Source: Ananas comosus
Taxonomy: Eukaryota; Streptophyta; Magnoliopsida; Poales; Bromeliaceae
Assembly (NCBI RefSeq): GCF_001540865.1
Contig: NC_033642.1
Location: forward strand, 1,211,450-1,275,449
Length of the DNA: 64,000 nt
Direction of reading: 5' to 3'
Both the position numbers and the translations under genes were made by a program. The notes beneath the pieces are model-generated. The model saw only the letters and a list, made by a program, of their open reading frames with translations, was not told the DNA's origin and searched no databases. Positions 41,436 to 53,393 of this stretch are shown piece by piece; the stretch's first letter is position 1, and each line of letters opens with the position of its first letter.

Positions 41436-41762
41436 TTACACATTTTCTTTACTTCTCAAACTTTAATTTATTATAATTTCTGACTCGAACTGTAAGACAT
41501 ATGGCGCTTTAGACCTCGAACTTTTTGGATTATTGCAATCAAGTCCCACAACCATTTTTTTTGAATAATTATATATGAATTAATAATTTTGCAGTAATAT
41601 AGCATTCTAATTATTCCAACAATTCAGAAAGATTGAGGATTAAAATGTCACATATTTCATAGTTCGAGTCGCAACTTGTAAAAACTGCGACGAATTTAAG
41701 TTCGAGTACTAAAGTGTCACAAGTCTCATAGTTGGAGGACCAAAGTGTAATTTTTTCCCCAA
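41436..41762. repeat. MITE-like inverted repeat upstream of RPL9
   Basis: The left end has AAATTACACATTTTC followed by CTCAAACTTTAATTTA; the right end, reversed, reads AAAATTACACTTTGGTCCTC followed by an ACTCGAACTT block. Related sequence occurs at 27540-27690 (TTTGGTCCGCCAAACTATG). It is non-coding and ends about 30 bp before the RPL9 site II cluster. No clear TSD was found. Confidence 0.5.
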
Positions 41763-41787
41763 GGGCCAAGGGTATATTACGAGGCCG

Positions 41788-41991
41788 GCCCATTTGGGCC
41801 AATTTGGGCCCAAGTTAATCTAAAAATAATACCTATAATAATCAAAATGAACGGCTGAGATCAAATCTCGCATTTCGCAACCGAAACCCTAATTTCGCCT
41901 CCTCGGCCACGCGGGACTATATAAACCCTCTTCGCCGCCCGCTTTCTCTCTCTCACCCTCGTCCTCTTCCTACCCCCGAGCGAAACCCTAA
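41788..41991 (+). promoter_or_regulatory. RPL9 core promoter: site II cluster, telo boxes and TATA
   Basis: GGCCCATTTGGGCCAATTTG at 41788-41807, followed by another TGGGCC, gives several TGGGCC site II motifs on both strands. Telo boxes AAACCCTAA lie at 41884-41892 and 41983-41991, with a further AACCCTAACCCTA at 42004-42016. A TATATAAA box is at 41918-41925. Site II plus telo box is the known signature of plant ribosomal-protein gene promoters active in dividing cells. Confidence 0.8.
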
Positions 41992-42022
41992 CCCTAGCGC
42001 CGGAACCCTAACCCTAGACGCC

Positions 42023-44123
42023 ATGAAGACGATCCTGGCGACGGAGACCATGGACATACCCGAGGGGGTGACGGTGAAGGTGAATGCGAAGATTGTGGAG
42101 GTGGAGGGCCCGCGGGGGAAGCTCACCCGCAACTTCAAGCACCTCAACCTCGATTTCCAGCTCGTCGAGGGGGGGAGGAAGCTCAAGGTCGACGCGTGGT
42201 TCGGGACCCGCCGCACCATGGCCGCGATCCGAACGGCGATCTCCCACGTCCAGAACCTCATCACGGGCGTCACCAAGGGCTACCGATACAAGATGCGCTT
42301 CGTCTACGCCCACTTCCCCATCAACGCCTCCATCACCAACTCCAACTCCTCCATCGAGATCAGGAACTTCCTCGGCGAGAAGAAGGTATATAAGCGCCCA
42401 ACTCTTGATTCCGTTTGGTTTGATGATGTGTTTTGTGGTCAGATCCCACTTTCGTGTTGGTCTGTGCGAGAAGTTAGGGTTTCCTGATGGATCTATGGTT
42501 GATCTTCTAGGGTTTTCTCTCCGTTTTTTTTTGGATGGGTATTTACGGCTATGCTAGATGAGATTGGCTTGTTTATTGTAGTTTTGAACTCAAAATTTTA
42601 TTTTGACATTTTTGGATATGAGATCGGAGTGGTTTCATGGTGATTTTTTTCAGAAATAAATTGGCTTTGATATTTGTGGTTAATCAGAGTTTTTCCCTTA
42701 ATTTCTGTATAGATATTGCGGTATTTTTTAAGCAATGATCGTGCTATTTGATGATTTGTGGTTCGATTCAAAATCTTTGCTTTTTATTTCTCTCTTTTTT
42801 TATTTTTTAAGTATCTGCTAATTGTTATGTCATTGATTTTGTTCATAGATATGCGGCTGGTATAGTGCCTTGCTAAATAGATGTATTGCTGATCTCTCAT
42901 ATTGAAGCACAAAAGGCCTAACTCTATGTTGGATTTTGATATATGGAAACTCAATGTCCATTGCAAAGTGCTTTTATTTCTTATCAATTGTATAATGTCA
43001 GATTTATCTTCCAGACGAAGATTGAATGGGCTAATGGAATGTTTTCGTTATTAGTTGTTCTCAATGTTTAGAGGAGGTTCTACTAGGTTGCATTCTCTGC
43101 GTGTCCATTTATTGCGTAGGTTTACAGCATGCTATTATATTCTTTAACCATGGTAAAGCCAGGAATTTGTTCTGAAGGGCTTAGATTGGGTTTCTGACAC
43201 ATTGAATTTCTGAAGTCGGAAGATCAATATCGAACCCTTATCAGAAGCAAGAACTAACTCGTATTTTAGTCGGGCAGAATGTAATCCTTGTTCCTTTGAG
43301 GAGTGATGTCATTTCTTTGTTCAATAGTATGGAAGTTGGTTATGCCTTCATTATATGTATTCAAACTGGATCCGTTTGGCTATGCTTTTGTGAGGTGTTT
43401 GGTGCCGGATTCGTTTTGTAATTGTGTTATCTAGAGTTGATATTTGCTAGGTTAATCTGCTTGTTTTATAAGTGTCTTAAGATAACGCAGTTCAAGTCAA
43501 TGTAGAGAACAGTTAAACTTATTTTACGTAAGTTTGGTTTAAGGACGGGCTAGTTCTGAAAGTTCAGGGTCATACTTGACTTTCCTAAAGCGTATTTCAA
43601 GTCGTCTAACCTCAGATTCTGCTGGATGACCCTATTTGGGGAAATGAACTCTATTTATTCACGCTCTGATTAAATGTGGTCTATTAGATAATTTAGATTC
43701 TTTCCATCTTCTATATTTGTGCACCATCAATTGAGTCTCGAGCATAGCCTTCTAGCTTTTTGTAGGAGCTTTTATGTCTCTGAATTTCCTTAAGTTGATA
43801 TATAATTTGGTGTTGATGAAAACGTTGTAGATAACTGAATGACATGAGATTAAATTACTTTTATATGGACAGGAAGTTTCCAACTTGCATTTAAATCTTC
43901 GAAAGTTCTATGTGGTTTATTTCCCTTTTGTTCTCAATTTATCATATTCATTACCATAATCTCATTTGGCTGGTTAATCTTCTATTCCTTTTGATTAAAG
44001 TACGTCCATATCATGTTATCATAGGCAATCTTGGTTTTTTTTTTTGTTATTTGGGTTTCTGTGGGTAGTATTCTTCCATTCTCCAATGAAAACTTTTCTT
44101 CTATCACCATGAATCATGTAATG

Positions 44124-44166
<43 letters not shown>

Positions 44167-45078
44167 GTGAGGAAAGTTGATATGTTGGAAGGTGTCTCAA
44201 TTCTTCGCTCTGAGAAAGTCAAGGATGAGCTCGTCCTTGATGGCAATGATATCGAGCTTGTCTCTCGCTCAGCTGCACTCATCAACCAGGTCTGCATCTT
44301 GATATTTTTACTCAGGGACCGACTGTTTGGCCTATAGGAGCTTCTGAAAATCCTGTCATCTGAAGCAGCATCTTCAAATTGAAGATTGAGATCCTTCTTA
44401 TTTGGTCGCAGAAGCTCTTTTCATCTTCTGCGATAGCAAAAGTTTCATATCTATGTTTGTCGGGGGCAGCTACTCTACTCTATGCAGTAGATATTTTTAC
44501 TCAGGGACCGACTGTTTGGCCTATAGGAGCTTCTGAAAATCCTGTCATCTGAAACAGCATCTTCAAATTGAAGATTGAGATCCTGCTTATTTGGTCGCAG
44601 AAGCTCTTTTCATCTTCTGCGATAGCAAAAGTTTCATATCTATCTTTGTCTGGGGCAGCTACTCTACTCTATGCAGTAGATATGCAAGCTTTTAACAAAC
44701 GAAAGATCTAAATGCTTTCTGTACTGAGATGAGAAGGTGAACAAGCCTTTGAAGCTCGACAGCAGAATCTCAAAATTTGGAGCTTTTGCTTCTGTTGTGG
44801 CAGAATTTTGTTGTCGAGATTTTAGGTAGCGGGTTACTGTTTCTTCCTACAGCTCTAGTCAAACTACTCTTGTGTAGAAACTCCGACCATGCCAAACAGG
44901 CAATAGGCCGCAAACTCGTCTTCTCTTCGGTAGCTTTTGTTATCAACATGCATAAAACCCTAAGACCAATGCTTTCTTTTCTTTCCAACAGAAATGCCAC
45001 GTGAAGAACAAGGATATCCGGAAATTCTTGGATGGCATTTACGTTAGCGAGAAGGGCACAATATCTGAAGACCAGTAA
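42023..45078 (+). CDS. RPL9: 60S ribosomal protein L9 (uL6)
   Basis: A cytosolic large-subunit protein of 190 residues, near the usual 190-194 of plants. Exons: 42023-42385, 44167-44289, 44992-45078 (573 nt, in frame). Landmarks are [71 protein letters not shown] and the C-terminal [17 protein letters not shown]. It has the two repeated alpha/beta folds of the L6 family. Intron 1 (1.8 kb) ends in a (TC)n run of about 40 bases directly before the acceptor. Intron 2 contains a 189-bp tandem duplication. The start is fixed by the conserved N-terminus and by the telo-box-rich leader just upstream. Confidence 0.97.
44301..44678. repeat. 189-bp tandem duplication in RPL9 intron 2
   Basis: 44301-44489 is repeated at 44490-44678 with a handful of substitutions. 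Each unit contains GGGACCGACTGTTTGGCCTA and AGAAGCTCTTTTCATCTTCT, hinting at a partial MITE. No N lies at the junction, so it looks like a true local duplication. Confidence 0.85.
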
Positions 45079-46033
45079 ACTACATACTCGAAGAGTCGAT
45101 ACGAGCGAGGCTTTACCTTTTTAAACTTTTCGCGGTGCATGCAACAGAACTCGGGCTTTATTCTTCTTTCCATTGAATGTGGTGTTAAGAGTTTGGATAT
45201 TCGAGTACTAGGTTAAATTTTGGTACTACTATTTACTCGTCGGACGATCTGTTTTTGTTCTATTTTAGTACTAGCGAGTCGTTAGAATCATGTTTGATGT
45301 CAATTATTAAGACGATTCGATGTGCTTGTTCTTCGCCTCTAGTTTAAGAAATCGCGATAGAAATTGCCGTTTTCCGACTGATACTTGCTTGCAAGTTATC
45401 CATATTTATTCTGACCAATGTGATTGCTAAGGTGGTGTTTGATTTCACCCAAAACTATGAAACCAGTTCTCAGGAGAAAAAGTGTTTTCCATTGAAGCTG
45501 CAAACTTAATGTGTATCTGTGCTTGGCTCAGCGCGAGTTAGCACCAGTTCGGCTCGAAATGAGCTCGAGATTGATCTGTTGTTTAATAAACGAGTTGACT
45601 TAATGTGTATCTGTGCTTGGCTCAGCGCGAGTTAGCATAAGTTCGGCTCGAAATGAGTTCGAGATCGATCGATCGTTTAATAAACGAGTTGAATGCGCGT
45701 CGGGGTCAGCTCGATCGTGGTAAGTTCGAATTATTAGATTAATATTAAATGGAATCCTCACTCCCCTTCTCACCAAACAAAAAAAATGAACTCATTTGAG
45801 TGGGGAGTGGGGACATGTATTCTCTCCAATGGAATGTATTCTCCCTTGTGCCAATATAATTTTGATGCCATTTTTTTTTTTTAAAACCCAGAAGTAGTAA
45901 ACATAGCTTTTAGCCAAAAGAGGGGTTGAAAAAGTCAGCATTTAGCCGAATTTGGAACATTTTAACTGTTGTGATGTTCCTAAAATGCCAACAATTGGTA
46001 TTTATGATGAGATTATTTTAGGAGAGATTATTA
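45079..46033. other. RPL9 3' flank and intergenic sequence
   Basis: The RPL9 3' untranslated region is followed by repeat debris. A 94-bp unit (45505-45598 and 45599-45692) derived from the GAGCCGAACACGAGC family is tandemly repeated. No gene is seen. Confidence 0.6.
45505..45692. repeat. 94-bp tandem repeat, hAT-family debris
   Basis: Two adjacent units each start CTTAATGTGTATCTGTGCTT and contain GTTCGGCTCGAAATGAG and TTTAATAAACGAGTTGA, the interior motif of the hAT-like elements at 48288 and 60097. Confidence 0.75.
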
Positions 46034-47003
46034 TAGGGGAAAATTTGTATGAAGACCCCCTCAACTATACGTCACTTGAAAATGACCCCTTCTCCTTTAT
46101 TTCTGATTGAGTTGTACTATAAGATTTAGGTTAAAATAATATGAAATTTTAATATAATTCACTTCAATATTATTTTTAGTAAATAAAACTGGAATAATTG
46201 ATGCCGCGTAGGTAATAGAACCGTGGATTTTGACTAATTTCTCAAACTAAGGAGGTGTAAAAAGAAAGAAAGAAAGAAAGAAAGAAATAAATAAAATGTA
46301 CTTTATTTTTCTGGATACATCTTGTCTCGTATATTATCCGTAGAAGAAAATAAGAAAATATCAACTCTAGCCTCGACTAGAGATGTCAACATGTCGGAAT
46401 CGGAGCGGATTTTCAAAAATCCGAATCCGACTCTAAATCCGAGATCCGTTTCCGAACCTGAACCCGACGGATTTTAAAAATCCATATCCAAATTCGAATC
46501 CGACTAAAAATTCAAAACCCAAATTCGAAACCGAAAATTTGAATCCAAAATAATTATTTTTTTAATATTTCAAAATATATTATAATAAATCTAAAATTTT
46601 AAAATACAAAATCAAATATAACATTAAATTTATATATATATATATATATATAATATAAAATAAATTCGGGTTCGGGTCGGATACGGTTAAAATTCATATC
46701 CGAATCCATATGTGTCAGGTTTTTATTTTTGATATCCATATCTGAATCCATATTCATTTAGCATCGGAAATATTCGTTTATTCGGGTTCGGGTTCGGGTT
46801 CGGATAAATTTTCGGGTATCCATACCTATTGACGTCCCTAGCCTCGACCCTATTACTATATCATTTTTTTTTTAAATTTTGGAGGTTATGTACAACATAC
46901 AATACATATTTAGGGGTAATGTGAATTTTAGCATAAAAAATAAAATTGAGAGACCTATTTCCAAAATAGAATAATTTGAGGGGGGTTCCCATGCATTTTC
47001 ACC
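46034..47003. mobile_element. Non-autonomous element with inverted ends, carrying a nested hAT element
   Basis: The left end is GGGGAAAATTTGTATGAAGA then CCCCCTCAAC; the right end, reversed, is GGTGAAAATGCATGGGAACC then CCCCTCAAA. The ends pair imperfectly. The same terminal motif appears at 38480 and 24345. The hAT-like element at 46378-46840 lies inside. Boundaries are approximate and no TSD was found. Confidence 0.5.
46378..46840. mobile_element. hAT-like MITE, 8-bp TSD GCCTCGAC
   Basis: Ends are TAGAGATGTCAA and, reversed, TAGGGACGTCAA. A perfect 8-bp GCCTCGAC duplication lies at 46370-46377 and 46841-46848. The interior is a run of GAATCCGAACCCGA-type strings and their reverse complements (TTCGGGTTCGGGTTCGGG), so the transcript would fold on itself. 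Length is 463 bp. Confidence 0.88.
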
Positions 47004-47545
47004 AAAAAGATGTAGAGGTGAAGTGATATTAAAGTACTTAAAATTTTCTTTTAGCATAATTCTTCTTCACACTCTACCTCTCATTTTTCTCATTTTTTTT
47101 ACAAATTTTTTTTAAAAAAGAGTGCAAAAAAGCAATTAATTAATGTTGGGTATCATATTCTCTCATTTTCAATGATATTATTACTACTAAGTTAAAGAGA
47201 ATTTTGAGAGCAAAGATATTGTTCCTTTTCACCATAAAAGGTAATAAAAAAAATAAAAAAAAGAAAAAAAAAGAAAAAAAAATTGTTCCTTTGTCCTTTT
47301 TGGATCAATTTGGTCCTTTGGGTACTGGAAATGTGTATTCCTTTAAATTCCTTTGAGTAATTATTGGTCTAAAAAATGATTAAGAGGTTAAAAATATATA
47401 ATAATGTAATTAAATTGCTAGGTACTTCCACTTTTGCTTTGTTATTTTATTATTGGTAATGGTTAATGGAACAATATAATGGTAAGGTCTCTTTTACCTG
47501 TGCTTATATGGATCTTTGTCTGTTTGTTTTCCTCCAAGTTAAGTG
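47004..47545. other. Intergenic, AT-rich
   Basis: Homopolymer-rich sequence; no gene or defined element seen. Confidence 0.5.
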
Positions 47546-47783
47546 TGTCGGATAGTTGGCGCTAACCACTAATCTCAAAAAGTCGAGCTGTTAGAAATAT
47601 ATAATCAATTCACTTAAAGCGTACAAATATAGCGCTGGCGGATCTCGATTGTGACTCAGCCTATCCAGCCTCACGTTCCTTCGAACATGACTCGGTTCAA
47701 CCCAGCCTCACGCAATTTCGATTATGACTCGGCTCACATGGCCTCCCGCCACAGTGCAGGATGCTGGCCCATTTAAGCCAACA
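47546..47783. mobile_element. Short solo LTR, same family as 53156
   Basis: Starts TGTCGGATAGTTGGCGCTAA and ends CATTTAAGCCAACA. Flanks are AAGTG and AATTG (four of five matching). The interior has two tandem blocks of the CCTCACG...TTCGA...TGACTCGG type. Confidence 0.75.
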
Positions 47784-48287
47784 AATTGGTCATTTTGTTG
47801 GTTGTAATAATACTAAATATAATAAAGTTAAAAATACAGTAGGTGTAATTATATGCATTTTATTTGGGTAATAGAATCGTCTCTCTGAATCACTCTTAAT
47901 ATAGAAGAAAAAATATTTTTTTATTTAAAAGATGATTAAGAAATTAAACTTATCTTTTATTTAAAGTAACTTTTCCTAACTAACGTAGCTGGAATTGCGG
48001 CTAATTTGAACATTCTTCTATATGTTGCAGTTGAGGATCCTTATGCAGTTTCAATCGTAACAATTGAATTTAAATGTATTAAAACAAACACTAGATTTGG
48101 ATTTTCATATAGTTATGATTGCAGTGCAATTACAACTGCATGCAATCAAACAACCTTTTATATATAATTAAAGATATTTATGATGCATGAAAACAGAAAC
48201 CCTAATTTTAAAGCCTTTGTTAATATTGTAATGAGAAGTTATTGTAATAGGAAAAAAAAAAAAAAACTTAGTGAGAGAGCCTTATAG
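47784..48287. other. Intergenic with remnant of the 49131 element family
   Basis: 47975-48165 shares GCAGTTGAGG, TTATGATTGCAGTGCAATTA and TGCATGCAATCAAACAACC with the right half of the element at 49131-49551. No gene is seen. Confidence 0.5.
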
Positions 48288-48884
48288 TAGGGGTGTAAAC
48301 GAGCTGAACATGAGCGAGTTGGGGTCGGCTCATGTTCGGCTCGTTTATTAAATGAGCCGAGCACGAGCTGGCTCGTTAAAGTATCGAGCCAAAAAATTCA
48401 GCTCGGGTTCGGCACGTTTATTAACTAGCCGAACACGCTAGCTCATGAGCTGACCAACAAACAATAAATTAAAAAGAATTAGATTAAATATATATAAAAA
48501 ATAAATTTATAAAATCTTATTCATTAGACTTTGATCTAATAATTGAAACTTTACATATAAATGAGACTTTTATAATTAAGCTCACCTTTATATTTTTATT
48601 TTGCTAAAAATTAAATAATAAAAATATATATTATATATAATTATTTATTTATATATAAAAATATAAATTAAATAAATTACATAAATATAAAATATATGTT
48701 TTCGAGCTGTTATCAAGCCGAACACGAGCGAACTGACCTTAGCTCGTGTTCGGCTCATTTATTAAACGAGCTGAAAAATTCAGCTCGTATTCGGCTCGTT
48801 TACTAAACAAGCAATTTGATCTCGAGCTCATTTTGAGCCGAACACGAGCTGGCTCGCAAACAGCGAGCTGGATTGCCACCCCTA
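48288..48884. mobile_element. hAT-like MITE with GAGCCGAACACGAGC interior, 8-bp TSD
   Basis: The ends are TAGGGGTG and CACCCCTA. A perfect 8-bp CCTTATAG duplication lies at 48280-48287 and 48885-48892. The interior is dense in GAGCCGAACACGAGC and its reverse GCTCGTGTTCGGCTC, so both halves can pair. Other members or fragments lie at 24395, 45505, 53621, 54810, 55110 and 60097. Length is 597 bp and it is non-coding. Confidence 0.92.
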
Positions 48885-49130
48885 CCTTATAGTGTCTTTT
48901 TCAAAAAGGTACATTAAACTACTGTACATAGTCTTTCTTTTTTTATGAGAAAAAATGCCAAAAATTATTGGCGCTTTATTTATTAAATATATATTTAAAT
49001 GCCAAATTTCTGGGATAAAAAGGATTCTTTGCCAAAGCTATTATTAAAATAAATCTTGCGCTAAGGACACTTTAAATAATAACTAATAATGTTTTAAAGC
49101 GTCGGCAAGAATAATCCTGGCGCTTGTAAG

Positions 49131-49551
49131 GGGCCGTTTGGTTAGATGTAATTACAAATACAATATAGTTAGAAATATATGTAGTTAGAAATACAACAGT
49201 TACAATTACATGCATCCTATTTAGTTGGATGTAGTAGAAAATACTGCAATTATAAATAATTTGTTTGATTGCATATAGTTGAAAAATAATTTTTAAAATT
49301 TTATCATTTTATGTACGTGATGGTGAGATTACCTCCAATGTTAAAAAAAAAAAACTTTTTGTTTAAGAAATAATTAGGAAGTTAAGCTTAGCTTTTGCTT
49401 AAAGTTACTCCCTTCAACTGCTACAGTTGGACCTCCTCCTGCAGTTCCTATTGCAGCAGTTGGAGTCAAATACATCAAATCAAACACTGAATTTATATTC
49501 GCATGTAGTTATAACTGCAGTGTAGCTGCAACTACGTGCAACCAAATAGCC
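49131..49551. mobile_element. Tourist-like element, uncertain TSD
   Basis: The ends are GGGGCCGTTTGGTTAGATGT and, reversed, GGCTATTTGGTTGCACGTAG, a GGCC(G)TTTGGTT terminus as in PIF/Harbinger MITEs. Internal subterminal repeats are TAGTTAGAAATA against TAGTTATAACTGC. It appears to sit in another repeat carrying GCGCT and CGCCAAGTGT strings (48950-49620). A clear target duplication is not visible. Confidence 0.55.
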
Positions 49552-49759
49552 TGGAAAAACGCCAAGTGTAAAGAGTCGTTAAGTAGGCATATCGGAAAAA
49601 ATATACCAACACTTTAATATAGCGCAGGAAAATTTTAGCAGTATTTGATATAAATATGTTTATTGGCGATATCTAATCATAATGTTAGAACATGCCAAAT
49701 ATTAAAAATATTACAATAAAATATCATCTAAAAAGCGTTGTTTAAAATATATTATACTA

Positions 49760-50745
49760 TAGTATTATACTAGTGTAGTTAACCGCGCGATGCGACGGGT
49801 AGGTATTATCGAAATATTAGATTTTTAATTCAATCCAACCCATCTTAAATAGAAACTATCAAATAATTCTAAAATATACTGTAAAATAGGTTAAAAATAG
49901 ATAACAAATAGAAAATAAGAGAGAGAAAAAAAAAATAGAGGAACTCTCACTTGGCATTGGTCTCTAAAAGGATGAGACTTGCTATTGCTTTCATTGCCAC
50001 CTCAATCTTCACTGCCATTGCCCATGTTTTCTTTCGCAGCCGCAGCCGCAGCCGCAGTACTGCCATCACATTCACCACCTCCGTCATCACTATGACCTGA
50101 AACATCTAAAGAACTTTAGACAAAAAAAGAGGAGGTAGGGTTGTGGGAGTTAGGGAAAACGAATGGTAGAGAAGAAGAAAAGACGCGTGTGCTGGGGAGG
50201 AGGTAAAAAAAGGCGTTGGAAGTAGGTGAAGTAATGGACGTTGAGAAGATGAGAAAATAAATGTTAGGAGTTAAAAAAAAAGAAAAAAATAGATCCCACG
50301 CCTCATGTTAAATGAGAATAGGAGAAGACACCAAAATTAGTAGTTAACAAAAAAAATAAAAAAAAGTAAATGGATGCCACACTTTTTGCTAAATGAAAGA
50401 GGTCATAATTTATTATAGAAAAGAATAAGGCTTTTATTTTCGTAACATGCATAGGAGAGAAGGGGGCTTTTGTGTGAGTTTGTATGGTTTACGATTATAT
50501 TAGGGTTAGGGTGGATGGACGCATTAATTAAACGTTATATCTGAATGGAAGACGAAGGAATGGGTTTTTTGTGTGAATTTTTAAGTTTACGGTAAGATAT
50601 TGTTAAATTGGGTGGACGTGTTAATTAAACGTTATGTGCATAGAAAAGGCGAAGAGTTGGTTTCATAAGGTGAAAGCTAACAGTTAAGTAAACACAGTCA
50701 CATGATTTTTTTTTTGGGGATTAATGTATAGGTATAGATGTGGGT
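49760..50745. mobile_element. Possible Helitron-like remnant
   Basis: The left part has TATACTAGTGTAGTTAACCG followed by CGCGATGCGACGGGT, resembling 5' ends of plant Helitrons (an AT-rich TATACTA stretch followed by a CGCG...GCGACGGG string). The right part around 50640-50745 has TTGGTTTCATAAGG and GGGATTAATGTATAGGTATA. I could not confirm the TC start, CTRR end and terminal hairpin, so this is tentative. No coding domain is seen. Confidence 0.3.
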
Positions 50746-51507
50746 GTTCTGCATTAACTTATTTTCTATGAAATGATAAATCTATTCATATAAATAAATA
50801 ATAAATATATATAAAGGTAAAAATAGTGCTTAAAAAAAAAATAATAAAACCACATTATATATAAAATATTCAACTTGGTAGAACATATATGTAATAATTA
50901 AATATATAATTATTAAAGGCCTACATTGAGTGCACTTTACATTTTTGACATTGCTAGGATGTACTAAAAATGTAATATATTTCTCTATCACCTTCATTGA
51001 AAACATGCAAACCCTTTTTACCCTCATCATAACCAAAAGGTTTCTAAGTATAAACATTTTAGGCTTTGCTAATTAACCAAATGTTCTTGGGTTAGGATAT
51101 ATAATTAATATTACCCTACCAAACCCTATTATAGGATTGAACAAAAATATTAATAATGGGTGGATTGTTTATATAAAATTTTGAAATGCTATTTAATATT
51201 AGAATATTTGTACACTCGGTCTAGTATTAAAATTTTATTATCAGATTAGTTTAATTAATTAAGTTGCTGTCCTCTAAAACTCTAATTAATTTTTAATGAA
51301 AACTGTTACATCACTACCACGTAATGTTTGCCTACTACGAAATCTTTTGATGTGAAAGTTTTTATTTGATTTAATGGCGGTCTCGACGACAGAGAGTGGA
51401 ATAAAACATATACTCAATGTTAAAAACTTAATTAATTGAGAAAATTTAAAAATTAGAGAGTAATTAAAGTAAAAGATTAGATAAAGGTTGGAATGTAATA
51501 ACCCTTA
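50746..51507. other. Intergenic, AT-rich
   Basis: No gene or defined element seen. Confidence 0.5.
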
Positions 51508-51896
51508 GGCCCCGTTTGGTTCGGAGGATAAGTGGGGATAACGAAAGTTATCCCCGCTATTCCGTCAAACGGGATAATTTTTTGCCAGGATATTTTATTT
51601 CAGTCAAAGCTTGCTATTTCAGATTATCCCAGAATAGCAAGTTTTTTTACTATTCCATCATTTTGGTGGAATAGTACCATTCCAATATTTAATTTCAAAC
51701 TTAATTAAAATTATAAAATAAATTAAAACTAAATTATATAAATATAATATAATATATAATATATTATAATACATTATTTTTGTTATAAACCTAATTTTCA
51801 TCCAAACGTAAAATTGATCTAATCCCTGCTTATACCTCAATTTATATATATGTCTGAAATACCCACTTTTTTCTTATTTCCGAGCCAAACGATACC
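51508..51896. mobile_element. Tourist-like MITE, TSD TTA
   Basis: Left end GGCCCCGTTTGGTTCGGAGG; right end, reversed, GGTATCGTTTGGCTCGGAAA. TTA target duplications lie at 51505-51507 and 51897-51899. The interior has inverted GGATAAGTGGGGATAAC and GTTATCCCC strings. Length is 389 bp. Termini and TSD fit PIF/Harbinger. Confidence 0.88.
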
Positions 51897-52070
51897 TTAG
51901 AATATATGCAATCACTTTCTCCGGTCTCTTCTTGCTTCTTATGCATGAATTTTCAATGTTTTGAATTCCTTCTTGTACAATCAATCTTTGTTAAATTATA
52001 TAAAATAATCCTTTTTTTTTTTTTTTTCAATATTTTTTTTTGACATTTGGACTCCGGACTTTTTAATATA

Positions 52071-52614
52071 GAGTAGGGCTACTATACTCTTATGAGTATA
52101 GAGCCCTTCGTACTTATAAGTTGTTTTCAATGTTGGGTTTTTCGAATCGACGATCCATACCATTAATATGATTTAAAGTATTTAAAACTTTTAGAAAATA
52201 AATTTCGTAAGTTTTCGAAATCATTATAAAGTCTATTAAGCGGGAATAAAATGAACGGTTAAAATCGAACGACATCCTAAAAATGGATGATCGGATCCTT
52301 CAATTTAAGATTAGAGTTATTGATCTTTATTTAGGTAGTGAATAGAATTTTCTATCAAAAATTCAACTTATTCCGAATCTTTTTTACCGTTAAACTAGCA
52401 AATATCTCATACCGGCCGCTAAAAATTGTTAATTTTGTAAGCTTTTGATCGTAAGGTAAATGACGTCGAAAATTTATAAAATTTGGTTTATAGAAATTTT
52501 AAATGCTCTAAATGATGTTTAACGGTATGGATTGTTGATTCAGAAGTTCTATCATCGAAAACAACTTATGAGTACGTAGGCGATCGTACGCATAAGAGTA
52601 TAGTAGCCGGACTC
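52071..52614. mobile_element. Mutator-like MITE with GGCTACTATACTCTTATG ends
   Basis: The inverted ends are GAGTAGGGCTACTATACTC on the left and GAGTCCGGCTACTATACTC on the reversed right, followed by TTATGAGTA-type pairing. A 10-bp TTTTAATATA duplication lies at 52061-52070 and 52615-52624. Subterminal regions also pair (GTTTTCAATG against CATCGAAAAC). The element at 58111 shares the GGCTACTAT core and the TTTTCGATGTTG block. Length is 544 bp. Confidence 0.85.
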
Positions 52615-52839
52615 TTTTAATATATCGAAGACGTAAATATAAATTAAATAAAAAAAAATTAATAATACTATGCTAAATTATATAAAATAACCATTTATTT
52701 TTTAAAAGATGTATTATTAAAAAATAATATTTTTAATTTTTATATGCAATAAGCTTGTAAATACACTTATGTGTATAAACCCAACAAAAAGAAATTTGGA
52801 ACAAAACAAAAAGAAATTCTTGCTATATACTTGAGCCTC

Positions 52840-52854
52840 TTTTGGTGGAGGTGT

Positions 52855-52886
<32 letters not shown>

Positions 52887-53155
52887 ATATACTATATATA
52901 TATATATATATTTAAACATTTAATTGTTCTCCATGTGAGGAAATAGATATAATGGGGGCTTCACTTGATGGTATATCTTGTCTTGTCGAAGAGACGTAGA
53001 GAGCATTAGATGCCTCCTCTTCAAATTAACACGAAAAAAAAAAAAGTTATGTGTCGATTGTTTATCCAACGCAGCATGTGAGCTCGATACTTTTGATAGA
53101 TTCATGACATAAATTTTAATTAAATAAAAAAATAATTATATTAAGAGTTTGGTAT
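52840..53155. other. AT microsatellite and AT-rich spacer
   Basis: (AT)n-rich sequence at about 52854-52912, then non-coding sequence up to the solo LTR. Nothing else is seen. Confidence 0.6.
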
Positions 53156-53393
53156 TGTTGGATCATCGATGCTAATCATTAATTTTAAAAATTTGAATTG
53201 TTAGGAATACGCAATTAATTCACTTAAAGCGTACAGATACAGCGCTTACGGGTCTCGATTGTGACTCGGCCCAACCAGCCTCACGCCACTTCGAACATGA
53301 CTCGACGCCACCGAGCTAACGCCATTTCGAATATGACTCGACCCAACATGACCTCCCGCTACAGGGTAGGATGCTGACTCATTTAAGCCAACA
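53156..53393. mobile_element. Short solo LTR, perfect TSD GGTAT (best copy of its family)
   Basis: Starts TGTTGGATCATCGATGC and ends ATTTAAGCCAACA, so the termini are TGTTGG...CCAACA. A perfect 5-bp GGTAT duplication lies at 53151-53155 and 53394-53398. The interior carries repeated blocks CCTCACGCCACTTCGAACAT and GACTCG. At 238 bp this copy defines the family found at 16263, 28936, 37915 and 47546. Confidence 0.88.

Noticed and set aside
49131..49551. Calling a definite TTA target duplication for this element
   Set aside because: The flanks do not match; only the terminal repeats support it, so it was kept at lower confidence.
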